Assembly: GCA_943330235.2 (NCBI GenBank)
Contig: CALQGY020000001.1
Span: 1-64,000, forward strand
Reading direction: 5' to 3'
Origin: Candidatus Kuenenia stuttgartensis
Lineage (GTDB): Bacteria > Gemmatimonadota > Gemmatimonadetes > Gemmatimonadales > Gemmatimonadaceae
Length of the DNA stretch: 64,000 nucleotides
Positions 54,056-63,511 of this stretch are shown piece after piece (positions within the stretch are counted from its first letter, which is position 1; every line of letters starts with the position of its first letter). The translations under genes and the position numbers were made by a program. The notes under the pieces were generated by a model. That model was not told the origin of the DNA, ran no database searches, and worked only from the letters and a program-made list of their open reading frames with translations.

Positions 54056-55204
54056 ATGACCACCCCTGAAGCCCCACGGATCGGATTGGTGTTGGGCGGT
54101 GGCGCGCTCAAAGGGTTAGCGCACATCGGGGCGCTGCGCGCATTAGCCGAGGCGGGCATCCGTCCTGCCCTCTACGCCGGCACCAGCATCGGGGCGATGA
54201 TCGCCGCGGCAGCCGCCGCCGGCGTGCCCGTGGAGCATCTCGAGGAGCGTGCCCGACGGTTCAAACGGCGCGACCTCTTCCGCATCAACCACTTGGGCAT
54301 GCTGATGGACCGCATGCTCTCGCGGTCCATCTACCTGGAAGCGCCGCTCCGCGCGCTGTGCGACGAACTGGTCCCCGAAGGACAGTTTGCCGATCTAGCC
54401 ACCCCCCTGCTGGTCACGGCCGTGGATATCGACCGGGGGATCCCTGTGGTCTTCGGGCGCCCGGGGCTGAGGGATGTGCGGGTGCGCGACGCCGTCTACG
54501 CCTCCTGTGCCCTCCCCGGGTTCTTCCCGCCCGGTGTGGTCGGGGACCGGACGTGCATTGACGGCGGCACCACCGACAATCTCCCTGTGGACATCGCCGC
54601 GCTGGGGCTCGACGCCGTCATCGCGGTGGATGTCGGTATCGCCGACGTCCCGGTGACCACGGGCGTGGCCACGCAGGGATTCGCGTCGATTTTCATGCGG
54701 GCCGCCAGCATGATGATGCACGAGCAGCAGCAGCACGTCCTCGAAATGTGGACCTCGCCGCCCATGCTGCTCGTGCGCCCGACGGTGTCCCAGGTAGGCT
54801 GGTTCAGCTTCGGGCATACGGAGGAGTTGCTGGACGCCGGCTATACCGCCACACGCGACGCGCTCCGCGAGATCGAGACGATGCTGAATGCACGCGGGGG
54901 GATCTTCCCGCGACGCGAGATCAAGATCGTGGTCGATCAGGCCGCCTGCACCGGCTGCGCGCTCTGTGTGGCGCGCGCGCCGGACATCATGACCATCGAC
55001 GCCGCGCTCAAGGCGCACCCGATCACCCCGCGCCACGAGTGGTCCCCGGCCGATGGGGCCTTCGTGCGCTGCTGCCCCGTTGGGGCGATTCATGTGGTGG
55101 AACCGACCGCCAATGTGTGGCGAGACGACGGCCCACCCCCGATATTTCCGGAAGCCTCGTCGGTACCGAGTGTTCACCAGCATGGTGGCTCCGCGGCGCG
55201 ATGA
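54056..55204 (+). CDS. Patatin-like phospholipase fused to a [4Fe-4S] ferredoxin domain
   Basis: From ATG 54056 the product is 382 residues. The N-terminal patatin domain (about 8-280) has the oxyanion loop [17 protein letters not shown], the nucleophile elbow GTSIGA (Ser44) and the Asp of the dyad in [13 protein letters not shown] (Asp169), so a lipid or acyl hydrolase activity is expected. The C-terminal domain (about 289-348) is a mono-cluster ferredoxin: [24 protein letters not shown] then [10 protein letters not shown], giving Cys298, 301, 304 and 340. A serine lipase joined to an iron-sulfur electron carrier is unusual. It could sense redox or tie lipid cleavage to an electron-transfer partner. 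The aconitase gene follows 64 bp later. Confidence 0.9.
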   Translation: MTTPEAPRIGLVLGGGALKGLAHIGALRALAEAGIRPALYAGTSIGAMIAAAAAAGVPVEHLEERARRFKRRDLFRINHLGMLMDRMLSRSIYLEAPLRALCDELVPEGQFADLATPLLVTAVDIDRGIPVVFGRPGLRDVRVRDAVYASCALPGFFPPGVVGDRTCIDGGTTDNLPVDIAALGLDAVIAVDVGIADVPVTTGVATQGFASIFMRAASMMMHEQQQHVLEMWTSPPMLLVRPTVSQVGWFSFGHTEELLDAGYTATRDALREIETMLNARGGIFPRREIKIVVDQAACTGCALCVARAPDIMTIDAALKAHPITPRHEWSPADGAFVRCCPVGAIHVVEPTANVWRDDGPPPIFPEASSVPSVHQHGGSAAR

Positions 55205-55268
55205 GTGGCTCCGTCCAGAACGCGTAGGGCCACCCATGGGGTCGGCTCGCGCAGGGCCTCAATTCTCC

Positions 55269-57962
55269 ATGTCACATCCCAATTCGTTCGGCAGCCGCGC
55301 CACCTTGGCCGTGGGCGACCGTCACTATGCGTACTTCCGACTCGCCGCGCTCGACGCGCTGCCGGGCAGTACCGCCGCGTCCCTGCCGTTCTCGCTGCGC
55401 GTCCTGCTCGAGAACCTGCTGCGCGGGGAAGACGGCGCCTTCGTCAAGCGCGCCGACGTTGAGTCGCTCGCGCACTGGAACGTCAAGGCCACCGTCGACC
55501 AGGAAATCGCCTTCCGCACGGCCCGCGTGCTGCTGCAGGACTTCACGGGCGTGCCGTGTGTCGTCGATCTGGCCGCCATGCGCGATGCCATGGTCTCCTT
55601 GGGCGGCGACCCCACCCGCATCAACCCGCTGCAGCCGGTCGATCTCGTCATCGACCACTCCGTCCAGGTGGACGAGTACGGCACCGAAGCGGCGCTGCTC
55701 CTCAACACCGAACTCGAGTTCGAGCGCAACAACGAGCGCTACGAGTTCCTGAAGTGGGGACAGGACGCGCTCCGCAACTTCCGCGTCGTGCCGCCGGGCA
55801 CCGGCATCTGCCACCAGGTCAATCTCGAGTACCTCGCGCAGGTGGTCTTCACCGCGCAGGACGGTGCTGAAACGCTGGCCTATTGCGATTCGCTGGTCGG
55901 CACGGACTCGCACACCACGATGATCAACGGCCTCGGCGTGCTGGGCTGGGGCGTCGGTGGCATTGAAGCCGAAGCCGCGATGCTCGGCCAGCCGGTGAGC
56001 ATGCTGATCCCTGACGTCATCGGCTTCAAGCTGCACGGCAAGCTGCCGGCCGGTGCGACCGCCACGGACTTGGTGCTCACGTGCACCGAGATGCTCCGCA
56101 AGAAGAAGGTGGTCGGCAAGTTCGTGGAGTTTTACGGCACCGGGCTCTCGTCGCTGGCGCTGGCCGATCGCGCGACCATCGCCAACATGGCCCCGGAATA
56201 CGGCGCCACGATGGGCTTCTTCCCCGTCGATGACGAAACGCTCAAGTACCTGCGCCTGTCCGGCCGCAGCGACGAGCAGGTCGCACTGGTTGAGGCCTAC
56301 ACCAAGGCGCAGGGGCTCTTCCGCACCGACGCCACCCCCGACCCGGTCTTTACGGACACGCTGGAACTCGACCTGAGCACCGTCGTGCCCAGCCTGGCCG
56401 GCCCCAAGCGCCCGCAGGATCGCGTGCCGCTGTCGCAGAGCAAGGCCATGTACCGCGAGGCCCTCGCCACGCAGATGGCGACGCAAGGGGCATCAACGGA
56501 CGACGCCGGCGTCTCCATCACGTACAAAGATCAGACGTTCGCGCTGCAGCATGGCCACATCGTCATCGCGGCGATCACGTCCTGCACCAACACGTCCAAC
56601 CCCAGCGTCATGCTGGCGGCGGGACTGCTGGCGCAGAAGGCCGTGGCAAAGGGGCTCACGAGCAAGCCGTGGGTGAAGACCTCGCTGGCCCCGGGCTCCA
56701 AGGTGGCGACCGACTACTTCCACAAGGCGGGTCTGATGGACTCGCTGGACGCGCTGGGCTTTAACGTCGTGGGCTACGGCTGCACCACGTGCATCGGCAA
56801 CTCGGGACCGCTCCCCACCGTCGTCAGCGAAGCCATCGACACGGGCAAGCTCAACGTAGCGGCCGTGCTCTCGGGCAACCGCAACTTCGAAGGCCGCGTC
56901 AATCCGCAGACGCGCTTTAACTACCTCGCGTCGCCGCCACTGGTGGTGGCCTACGCACTCGCCGGCCGGATGGACATCGACATGGCCACCGAGCCGCTCG
57001 GTGAAGGCACTGACGGCCCGGTATACCTGCGCGACATCTGGCCGAGCGCGCAGGAAGTGGAAGACACCATCCTCAGCTCCGTCAAGCGCGAGCAGTTCAC
57101 CACGCAGTACGCCAACGCGTTCGCGGGCGATGAACACTGGCAGGCGATTCAGTCGCCCACCGGTGATCAGTATGCGTGGAACAACGTTTCCACATATGTG
57201 AAGAACCCGCCGTACTTCGACGGCATGACCATGACGCCGCCGGGCGTGCGCCCGATCGCGGGCGCCAAGGTGCTCGGCATGTTTGGCGATTCCATCACCA
57301 CCGACCACATCTCGCCGGCCGGTTCCATCGCCGCGGCGTCGCCGGCCGGATTGTGGCTCAAGGCGCTGGGCGTGGACAAGAAGGATTTCAATTCGTACGG
57401 CGCGCGGCGCGGCAATCATGAAGTCATGATGCGCGGCACCTTTGCCAACATCCGCCTCAAGAACGAACTGACGGGCGGCAAGGAAGGCTGGTGGACCGCG
57501 ACCGCACCGGGTGCGGAACCGTCCGCCATCTACGACGTCTCCATGGCGCGTCAGGCCGAGGGCGTGCCGCAGATTGTGATCGCGGGCAAGGAATACGGTA
57601 CCGGTTCGTCGCGCGACTGGGCGGCCAAGGGCACGATGCTCCTCGGCGTCCGGGCCGTGATCGCCGAAAGCTTCGAGCGCATTCATCGCAGCAATCTCGT
57701 GGGCATGGGTGTGTTGCCCCTCGAGTTCGTGGCCGGTGAAACGCGTCAGTCGCTGGGGCTCACGGGCTTCGAGACGTACGAAATCGCGGACATGAGCGAC
57801 AGCATGATGCCGCGCGCGACGCTGCAGGTACACGCAACGGCGCCCGACGGCACCGTGAAAACCTTCAGCGCCCGCTCGCGCATTGATACGCCGGAAGAGA
57901 TGCAGTACTACAAGCACGGCGGCATCCTGCCGTACGTGTTGCGGAGCCTGGTGAGCCGATAA
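55269..57962 (+). CDS. acnA: Aconitate hydratase A (AcnA)
   Basis: From ATG 55269 the product is 897 residues, typical of AcnA/IRP-type aconitases. It converts citrate to isocitrate in the TCA cycle. The [4Fe-4S] ligands are in [14 protein letters not shown] and [52 protein letters not shown] and the C-terminal swivel-domain motifs ([37 protein letters not shown]) are all present. The track start at 55053 overlaps the patatin gene and is rejected. Confidence 0.96.
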   Translation: MSHPNSFGSRATLAVGDRHYAYFRLAALDALPGSTAASLPFSLRVLLENLLRGEDGAFVKRADVESLAHWNVKATVDQEIAFRTARVLLQDFTGVPCVVDLAAMRDAMVSLGGDPTRINPLQPVDLVIDHSVQVDEYGTEAALLLNTELEFERNNERYEFLKWGQDALRNFRVVPPGTGICHQVNLEYLAQVVFTAQDGAETLAYCDSLVGTDSHTTMINGLGVLGWGVGGIEAEAAMLGQPVSMLIPDVIGFKLHGKLPAGATATDLVLTCTEMLRKKKVVGKFVEFYGTGLSSLALADRATIANMAPEYGATMGFFPVDDETLKYLRLSGRSDEQVALVEAYTKAQGLFRTDATPDPVFTDTLELDLSTVVPSLAGPKRPQDRVPLSQSKAMYREALATQMATQGASTDDAGVSITYKDQTFALQHGHIVIAAITSCTNTSNPSVMLAAGLLAQKAVAKGLTSKPWVKTSLAPGSKVATDYFHKAGLMDSLDALGFNVVGYGCTTCIGNSGPLPTVVSEAIDTGKLNVAAVLSGNRNFEGRVNPQTRFNYLASPPLVVAYALAGRMDIDMATEPLGEGTDGPVYLRDIWPSAQEVEDTILSSVKREQFTTQYANAFAGDEHWQAIQSPTGDQYAWNNVSTYVKNPPYFDGMTMTPPGVRPIAGAKVLGMFGDSITTDHISPAGSIAAASPAGLWLKALGVDKKDFNSYGARRGNHEVMMRGTFANIRLKNELTGGKEGWWTATAPGAEPSAIYDVSMARQAEGVPQIVIAGKEYGTGSSRDWAAKGTMLLGVRAVIAESFERIHRSNLVGMGVLPLEFVAGETRQSLGLTGFETYEIADMSDSMMPRATLQVHATAPDGTVKTFSARSRIDTPEEMQYYKHGGILPYVLRSLVSR

Positions 57963-57976
57963 TCGCCACCAGCGCC

Positions 57977-58894
57977 GTGCCTCACGACAGCATGCAGCGG
58001 CTCGGCGGTCCCATTCACCTGCTGGTCAATCCGGCCGCAGGTGGTGGGCGTGCGGGACATTCCATCGACCGGGCCTACGCCGCGTTGCGGACCGTAGGTC
58101 CGGTCGAGTTGGTTGAGTCGACGTGCGCCGGCGATGAACGGCGTCTCGCGGCCGAGGCGCATCAAGCCCGCGCACGGGCGCTGGTCGTGCTGGGTGGTGA
58201 TGGCTCCCTCTCGCACGCGGCCCGCGGACTCATCGCCGCCCGCTCGGCGACCCCGCTGTGCGTGTTCGCCGCGGGCACCGGCAACGACTTCGCCAAGTCG
58301 CTCGGTGTGCCGGCGCACAATTTTCTCGCGATGGCGCGCCGGCTTGAAGCCGGTACCGTGCGCTCCATCGACGCCGGTGAGATTGACGGCGTGACCTTCA
58401 TCAACGCCGCGGGCTTCGGCTTCGACGTGGATGTCCTGCAGCGCATGCGCGAGCCGCGCCGCCGGCCGTTGCTGCGTGGGACGCCGCGCTACGTCGTCAC
58501 CGCACTCCAGCAGCTCTTCCGGTACAGCGGCTTACACGCCACCGTCCCCGTCCTTCGAGACGGTGCCTCGTCCCACTGGCTCACCGTCGTCTTTGCCAAC
58601 GGGCAATGGTTTGGCGGCGCGTTTCATATCGCGCCGGCCGCGCACGTGAGTGATGGGACGCTCGATCTGGTCGGTATTGCGGACGCGTCCCCGCTCACCC
58701 GCGCGGGACTCTTTGCTCGGGCGCTCCGCGGGAAGCATCTCTCGCATCGGGCCGTGCATACGCAGCGCGGGACCGCCTTTGTGATCACCTTCGTGGAGCC
58801 ACCGCATTTTCAGGCCGACGGGGAATTGCATCAGGCGTCGGGCCCCAGTGTCAGCGTCCGGTGTCTCCCGCAGGCCCTCCGCGTGGTCGGATAA
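57977..58894 (+). CDS. Diacylglycerol/lipid kinase-family protein
   Basis: The 305-residue soluble kinase has the DAGK/YegS fold. LVNPAAGGGRAG (about 15-26) forms the first strand-loop, LVVLGGDGSLSHAARGL is the nucleotide-binding GGDGT-type motif, and AAGTGNDFAKSLG is the GTxND motif. The C-terminal lipid-binding beta-sandwich (about 170-300) ends in VRCLPQALRVVG. The GTG start at 57977 is 14 bp after aconitase; ATG 57992 is also possible. Members phosphorylate diacylglycerol, phosphatidylglycerol or sphingoid bases. The exact lipid cannot be assigned. Confidence 0.9.
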   Translation: MPHDSMQRLGGPIHLLVNPAAGGGRAGHSIDRAYAALRTVGPVELVESTCAGDERRLAAEAHQARARALVVLGGDGSLSHAARGLIAARSATPLCVFAAGTGNDFAKSLGVPAHNFLAMARRLEAGTVRSIDAGEIDGVTFINAAGFGFDVDVLQRMREPRRRPLLRGTPRYVVTALQQLFRYSGLHATVPVLRDGASSHWLTVVFANGQWFGGAFHIAPAAHVSDGTLDLVGIADASPLTRAGLFARALRGKHLSHRAVHTQRGTAFVITFVEPPHFQADGELHQASGPSVSVRCLPQALRVVG

Positions 58895-59021
58895 CCGGCC
58901 GCTCTGGCTGGGCCGTCGTTCGCCGATGTAACTTTCCTCGGTGTTGTAGGACTATCCGGGCTGACGTCCGCTCGGACCACCGAGGTCACCGCACGTTTCA
59001 CGTGCTTTTCGAGGAGCCTTC

Positions 59022-59615
59022 ATGTCGGTCTTCACGCGGTTCGCGCGCCTGTCTGTAGCTGCGGTATCCTCGTTCGCGGTCGTCGCCGTTTCGTCGGCGC
59101 ATGCGCAGGCGGCTCCCGCCGCTCCTGCTGCCGGCGTGTTGAAGGTCGGTGACATGGCGCCGGACTTTACCGTCGCCACCGTGACCGCCGCTGGTCTGGA
59201 GGCTAAGCCGTTCAAGCTCTCCGAGCACCGTGGCGAAACGGTCATCCTCGCGTTCTTCCCGAAGGCGCGCACGCGCGGATGCACCATGCAGATGGAGTCA
59301 TACCGCGACAAGTACGCCGACCTGTTCAAGAGCGGCAAGAAGGTGACGCTGGTGGGCGTCAGCGTGGATGCGGATAGCTCGCTCACGTCATGGGCAACGG
59401 ATGCCAAGTTCCCGTTCCGCTTCGCCGCGGATGTCGATCGCAAGGTGGGCGTGGCGTTCGGCGCCAGCGAAGGCACGGGCGTGCACAAGCGCTACCTCTA
59501 CGTGATTGACCCGAAGGGCAAGATCTCGTATGTCGCGACGCCGTTCCTGCAGATGTCCGCGGATGCCTACACGGAACTCGGCGCTGCGGTGACGCAGGCC
59601 GGCGGCGCGAAGTAA
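59022..59615 (+). CDS. Exported 1-Cys peroxiredoxin (AhpC/TSA, BCP-like)
   Basis: The 197-residue product has a signal peptide (about 1-28, ending SSAHAQA) and one thioredoxin-fold peroxiredoxin domain with the peroxidatic site FFPKARTRGCTMQM. No other Cys occurs, so it should be a 1-Cys enzyme needing an external reductant, and the normal TPGCT is TRGCT. PDFTVATVT and VHKRYLYVIDPKGKISYV complete the domain. It reduces peroxides in the periplasm if the family function holds. A close paralogue follows within 10 bp. Confidence 0.9.
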   Translation: MSVFTRFARLSVAAVSSFAVVAVSSAHAQAAPAAPAAGVLKVGDMAPDFTVATVTAAGLEAKPFKLSEHRGETVILAFFPKARTRGCTMQMESYRDKYADLFKSGKKVTLVGVSVDADSSLTSWATDAKFPFRFAADVDRKVGVAFGASEGTGVHKRYLYVIDPKGKISYVATPFLQMSADAYTELGAAVTQAGGAK

Positions 59616-59620
59616 TCGTG

Positions 59621-60187
59621 ATGACCACGCGTCATTCCCTGCGCGCGCTCGTCACCGCCGCGTTGATTGGCGCGAGTACGCTCGCCTCGGCGCGTCGCGC
59701 CGAGGCGCAGACGCTCAAAGTCGGCGACATGGCCCCGGACTTCACCGTGACGACGGTCACGGCCGCGGGCGTGGAGTCGAAGCCGTTTCATCTCGCCGAG
59801 CATCGTGGCGAGACGGTCGTGCTGGCCTTCTTCCCGAAGGCCCGCACTCCCGGCTGCACGACGCAGATGGAGTCGTATCGCGACCAGTACGCCGCGCTGT
59901 TTCAGGGCGGCCGAAACGTGGCGCTCGTGGGTGTCAGCACGGGTGGCACGAGTTCGCTGATCGCCTGGGCCAAGGACGACAAGTTTCCGTTCCGCTTTGC
60001 GGCCGACGAGGACAAGGCGGTTGGGAAAGCCTACGGCGCGAGCACCATCCTCTGGCACAAGCGTCATCTCTACGTGATTGATCCCGCGGGAAAGATCGCG
60101 TACATCGCGACGCCATTTCTGCAGATGTCCGCCGACGCCTACACCGCGCTGGGGAAGGCCGTCAGTGCCGCCGGCAGCACGAAGTAG
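59621..60187 (+). CDS. Exported 1-Cys peroxiredoxin (tandem paralogue)
   Basis: The 188-residue protein starts at ATG 59621 (a GTG directly before it is the track start). It has a signal peptide ending SARRAEAQT and closely matches its neighbour along the whole length, with the canonical peroxidatic site FFPKARTPGCTTQM. It also has only one Cys. The tandem pair looks like a local duplication. The difference next to the active Cys (TPGC against TRGC) suggests different peroxide or reductant preference. It is followed by glycerate kinase after 11 bp. Confidence 0.9.
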   Translation: MTTRHSLRALVTAALIGASTLASARRAEAQTLKVGDMAPDFTVTTVTAAGVESKPFHLAEHRGETVVLAFFPKARTPGCTTQMESYRDQYAALFQGGRNVALVGVSTGGTSSLIAWAKDDKFPFRFAADEDKAVGKAYGASTILWHKRHLYVIDPAGKIAYIATPFLQMSADAYTALGKAVSAAGSTK

Positions 60188-60198
60188 CCGCGGCCGAC

Positions 60199-61677
60199 GT
60201 GCACGCATCCACCGCTCCAGATAACGCCCGCGCGCTCGCGATCGCCCTTTATCGGGCGGCCGTCGAGGGCGCGGCGCCGTATCCGCGCACGCGCGATGCC
60301 GTGCACCAGTGGCTGACGTCGCATCCGGCCGCCGCAGAGGTCAGCGCGACCGCGCGCGTGCACTGCATCGCGTTGGGCAAAGCGGCGAGCGCCATGACGG
60401 CCGGCGCGGTTGACGCCCTGGCCGCCCAGACCCGCCCGGTGATCTCGGGCGTGGTGGTGACCTCCCATGCGCCGTCGCGCGAGGAGCTAGGACCGCTCGG
60501 CGCCCTGCCGCAGGGCGTGTCGCTCCACATCGGTGATCATCCCGTGCCCGGCCCCGCCTCGCTCGATGCCGCCGATGCCATCGACGATGCCGTGCGTGCC
60601 GTCGAGCCGGGCGATCTGGTGGTCGTGCTGCTGTCTGGAGGCACGACGGCCCTCACCGCGGCGCCGCTCCCCGCGTTCTCGCAGCAAGTCGGCGACGCCG
60701 GGCGCGCGCAGGCGCATCTCGCCAATCTCGCGCAGACACTGCTCGAGTCGGGGCTGGCCATTCACGAGATGAACGCCATTCGGCGGCGCGTGCTGCGCTG
60801 GGGGGCTGGTCGTCTCGCGGTCGCGTTACAGGCACGCGGCGCCGCGCACATCGCCGTCTTCGCCATTTCGGATGTCATCGGTGACGCGCCGGCGGTCATC
60901 GGCTCGGGCCCCTGCTCGCCCGAACCGCTGGACGACACCACGTTTTTCGCCCTGTTAGACGCGCACGATCTGCGTAGCAGTCTTGAGCGCGACATGGCGC
61001 AGTTCCTCGGGCTCGTCGGCGGCGGCCTGCCGCCCGCGGTGGCCACCACCGCAGATCCGGCGTTTGCGCAGGTGTCGTACCAGTACGTCGCGCGCAATCG
61101 CGATGCGCTCGAGGCGCTTGCGCGCACCGCCCGCGCGTGGGGCGTGGACCACGTGCTCATTGACGACACGCCCCTGGAAGGCGAGGCCGCCGAACTCGGC
61201 GACGCGATTGCGCGGCGCGCGGTGCAGATGGCGCTGGAGCTGCCCACCCGCGAACGCGCGGTGTGGGTGGCCGGCGGCGAGCCGGTGGTGCACCTGCGCA
61301 GCATCGTGGAACGCGCGCTGGCGGCCGACGAAGACGACGGTTCGCTGGATGAACCCATGAAGGGTGGGCGCATGCAGGCCCTCGCGCTGTCCGCCGCGCT
61401 GCGCCTTGAAGAGCACGCGCGGACCGAGCACGTCTGGCGCGTCACGCTGCTGGCGGGCGGCACGGATGGCCGTGATGGGCCAACCGATGCGGCGGGCGCC
61501 ATTGTCGATGGCGGAACGCCACTCGGCGCCCGCCGATTCGGGCATCGCCGTCCGGAGCGCGACCTCGAAACGGGACGATCGTGGTTTTCGCTCGACGCCG
61601 CCGATGCGCTCCTGCGCACCGGGCCCACCGGCACGAATGTGATGGACATCGTCGCCATTCTGATCGACGCGCGATGA
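60199..61677 (+). CDS. Glycerate 2-kinase (MOFRL family)
   Basis: From GTG 60199 the 492-residue enzyme has the GckA/TtuD plan. The N-terminal domain has CIALGKAASAMTAGAVDAL and IGDHPVPGPASLDAADAI. VVLLSGGTTALTAAPLP and AFAISDVIGDAPAVIGSGP follow. The C-terminal MOFRL domain has LLAGGTDGRDGPTDAAGAIVDG (about 415-436) and GTNVMDIVAILI. It phosphorylates glycerate to 2-phosphoglycerate in glyoxylate, serine or tartronate use. It overlaps the TetR gene by 4 bp, so regulator and enzyme are co-transcribed. Confidence 0.93.
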   Translation: MHASTAPDNARALAIALYRAAVEGAAPYPRTRDAVHQWLTSHPAAAEVSATARVHCIALGKAASAMTAGAVDALAAQTRPVISGVVVTSHAPSREELGPLGALPQGVSLHIGDHPVPGPASLDAADAIDDAVRAVEPGDLVVVLLSGGTTALTAAPLPAFSQQVGDAGRAQAHLANLAQTLLESGLAIHEMNAIRRRVLRWGAGRLAVALQARGAAHIAVFAISDVIGDAPAVIGSGPCSPEPLDDTTFFALLDAHDLRSSLERDMAQFLGLVGGGLPPAVATTADPAFAQVSYQYVARNRDALEALARTARAWGVDHVLIDDTPLEGEAAELGDAIARRAVQMALELPTRERAVWVAGGEPVVHLRSIVERALAADEDDGSLDEPMKGGRMQALALSAALRLEEHARTEHVWRVTLLAGGTDGRDGPTDAAGAIVDGGTPLGARRFGHRRPERDLETGRSWFSLDAADALLRTGPTGTNVMDIVAILIDAR

Positions 61678-62507
61678 GCCCGAAGTCCATCGGCCCTGTG
61701 GGGCGACCAGCGAGCACGCCGCCCGAGACGGCGGCGTCGGCCACCGCCCCTGCCGATGGCACGCCAGGCCTCGACACCACATACCGCCGACGTCCTCGGC
61801 AGCCGCGCGGCCAGAAGCGCGTCGAGCTGTTGCTGGATGCCGCGGCCGCCGTGATCGCCGAGTCGGGACTGCAGGCGGCCACGGCCGAAGCGATTGCGTT
61901 ACGCGCGAAAACCGCCAAGGGATCGCTCTACCAGTTCTTTCCCAACCGCGATGCGGTGCTCGCGGCACTCGCGCTGCGCTACGCCGACCAAATGCGCGCC
62001 ATTCACGAGCGCGCAATTCCGATGGACTCGCAGGGGCTCTCGCTCGAACGACTGATCGAGCAGATTGTGCGGCCACTGGCCGAGTTCCACGACCGGAACC
62101 CCGCGTTCCGGCGCGTCTTTGCCGTGAATGAGGGCCCCTCCGACGATACGCGCTCGACGCCGGTGCGCCTCCGTTCGCAGCTGTTCGATTCCTTCGTCGA
62201 TCGACTCGACCTGCTCTTTGCGGCCCGCAATCCTGCGCTGCCCGCTCGCGACCGCCGTCGGCTCGCGCTGATCTGCGTATCGGTGGGGCAGGCCGTGCTC
62301 GCCCGACGCAGTCGCGTCGCCGCCGCCGAGAAGAAGCCACTACTCGACGACTTGCAGCGACTCTTGGTGGCGTATCTCGCACCCGTGCTGGAGCCGACCG
62401 CGCCGGTGTCGGCGCCGCGCGCCGCTCCCGCCAAGCGAGCGTCTGGCCCGCGGAAGACCAGCGCGCGGGCGGTTGTGACACCCGCGTCGCACACGACCGC
62501 CGACTGA
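61674..62507 (+). CDS. TetR-family transcriptional regulator
   Basis: From ATG 61674, overlapping the glycerate kinase stop, the product is 277 residues. A disordered Pro/Ala-rich leader (1-40) precedes the TetR helix-turn-helix (about 48-95: RVELLLDAAAAVIAESGLQAATAEAIALRAKTAKGSLYQFFPNRDAVLAAL). The C-terminal region includes an Ala/Pro tail after residue about 245. Both long low-complexity ends are unusual for TetR proteins. It may control the glycerate kinase and/or the agmatine genes that follow. No operator can be assigned. Confidence 0.88.
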   Translation: MSPKSIGPVGRPASTPPETAASATAPADGTPGLDTTYRRRPRQPRGQKRVELLLDAAAAVIAESGLQAATAEAIALRAKTAKGSLYQFFPNRDAVLAALALRYADQMRAIHERAIPMDSQGLSLERLIEQIVRPLAEFHDRNPAFRRVFAVNEGPSDDTRSTPVRLRSQLFDSFVDRLDLLFAARNPALPARDRRRLALICVSVGQAVLARRSRVAAAEKKPLLDDLQRLLVAYLAPVLEPTAPVSAPRAAPAKRASGPRKTSARAVVTPASHTTAD

Positions 62508-62572
62508 CCACGTGACGCGCCACCGTGCGCGCGGTCATTGTGCCCACTTCCTCCGGTGGTGACTTTTCAGCC

Positions 62573-63511
62573 ATGTCATCGCCCGCCGCCTCCCGAACGG
62601 TCACCATCGGTCTCATCCAAGAGACCGCCTCGGACGACCTTGCCGCCAATCTCTCGCAAGCCGTGCAGCGCGTCCGCGACGCCGCCGCGCAGGGCGCGCA
62701 GATCATCTGCCTGCAAGAGCTCTTCAACGCCCCGTACTTCTGCAAGGTGATTCGTCCCGACCGGTTCGATATCGCCGAACCCGCCGACGGACCGATTGTC
62801 ACGACGATGCAGGCGCTCGCCAAGGAACTCGGCGTCGTCCTCGTCGCGCCGTACTACGAGAAACAGGCGCCGGGACTGTATCGCAATTCGGCCACCGTGA
62901 TCGACGCCGACGGATCCGTGCTCGGGACGTATCGAAAGATGCACATCCCGCACGACCCGCTCTTCGAGGAGAAGTACTACTTCGCCCCCGGTGATGTGGC
63001 ACCCGACCAACGCACCGACCGGCATCCCGGCACAAGCGGATTCCGCGTCTGGCGCACGAAGTTCGCCGACATCGGCGTCCTCATCTGCTGGGATCAGTGG
63101 TATCCCGAAGGCGCGCGCATCACCGCGCTGCTCGGCGCGCAAATTCTGTTCTATCCCACGGCCATTGGTTGGCATCCGGCGGAAAAGGCGACGTTTGGCG
63201 ATGCGCAGGTTGATGCGTGGCGCACCGCACAGCGCGCGCACGCCATCGCCAACGGGGTCTTCGTGGCGTCGCCCAACCGTGTTGGCTTTGAAGGCGAGCC
63301 CGGTACCGACGGGCTGGAGTTCTTCGGCCAATCGTTCATCTGTGATCCGTTCGGTCGCTATCTCGCGCAGGCCGACACGCAGCCGGCAATTCTGACGGCG
63401 CAGTGCGATCTCGGCCTCATCGAAGAGACGCGGCGCAACTGGCCCTTCCTGCGCGATCGGCGCGTGGATGCGTACGGCCCGATCACACAGCGTTGGCTGG
63501 GTGGCGCGTGA
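62573..63511 (+). CDS. aguB: N-carbamoylputrescine amidase
   Basis: From ATG 62573 the 312-residue nitrilase-superfamily enzyme has the catalytic triad Glu49 (ICLQELFNAPYFC), Lys122 (YRKMHIPHDP) and Cys172 (VLICWDQWYPEGAR). The WDQWYPE and YYFAPGD elements are typical of AguB. It hydrolyses N-carbamoylputrescine to putrescine. The gene overlaps the next by GTGA, and the next encodes agmatine deiminase, which makes this substrate; the two form the agmatine route to putrescine. Confidence 0.94.
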   Translation: MSSPAASRTVTIGLIQETASDDLAANLSQAVQRVRDAAAQGAQIICLQELFNAPYFCKVIRPDRFDIAEPADGPIVTTMQALAKELGVVLVAPYYEKQAPGLYRNSATVIDADGSVLGTYRKMHIPHDPLFEEKYYFAPGDVAPDQRTDRHPGTSGFRVWRTKFADIGVLICWDQWYPEGARITALLGAQILFYPTAIGWHPAEKATFGDAQVDAWRTAQRAHAIANGVFVASPNRVGFEGEPGTDGLEFFGQSFICDPFGRYLAQADTQPAILTAQCDLGLIEETRRNWPFLRDRRVDAYGPITQRWLGGA

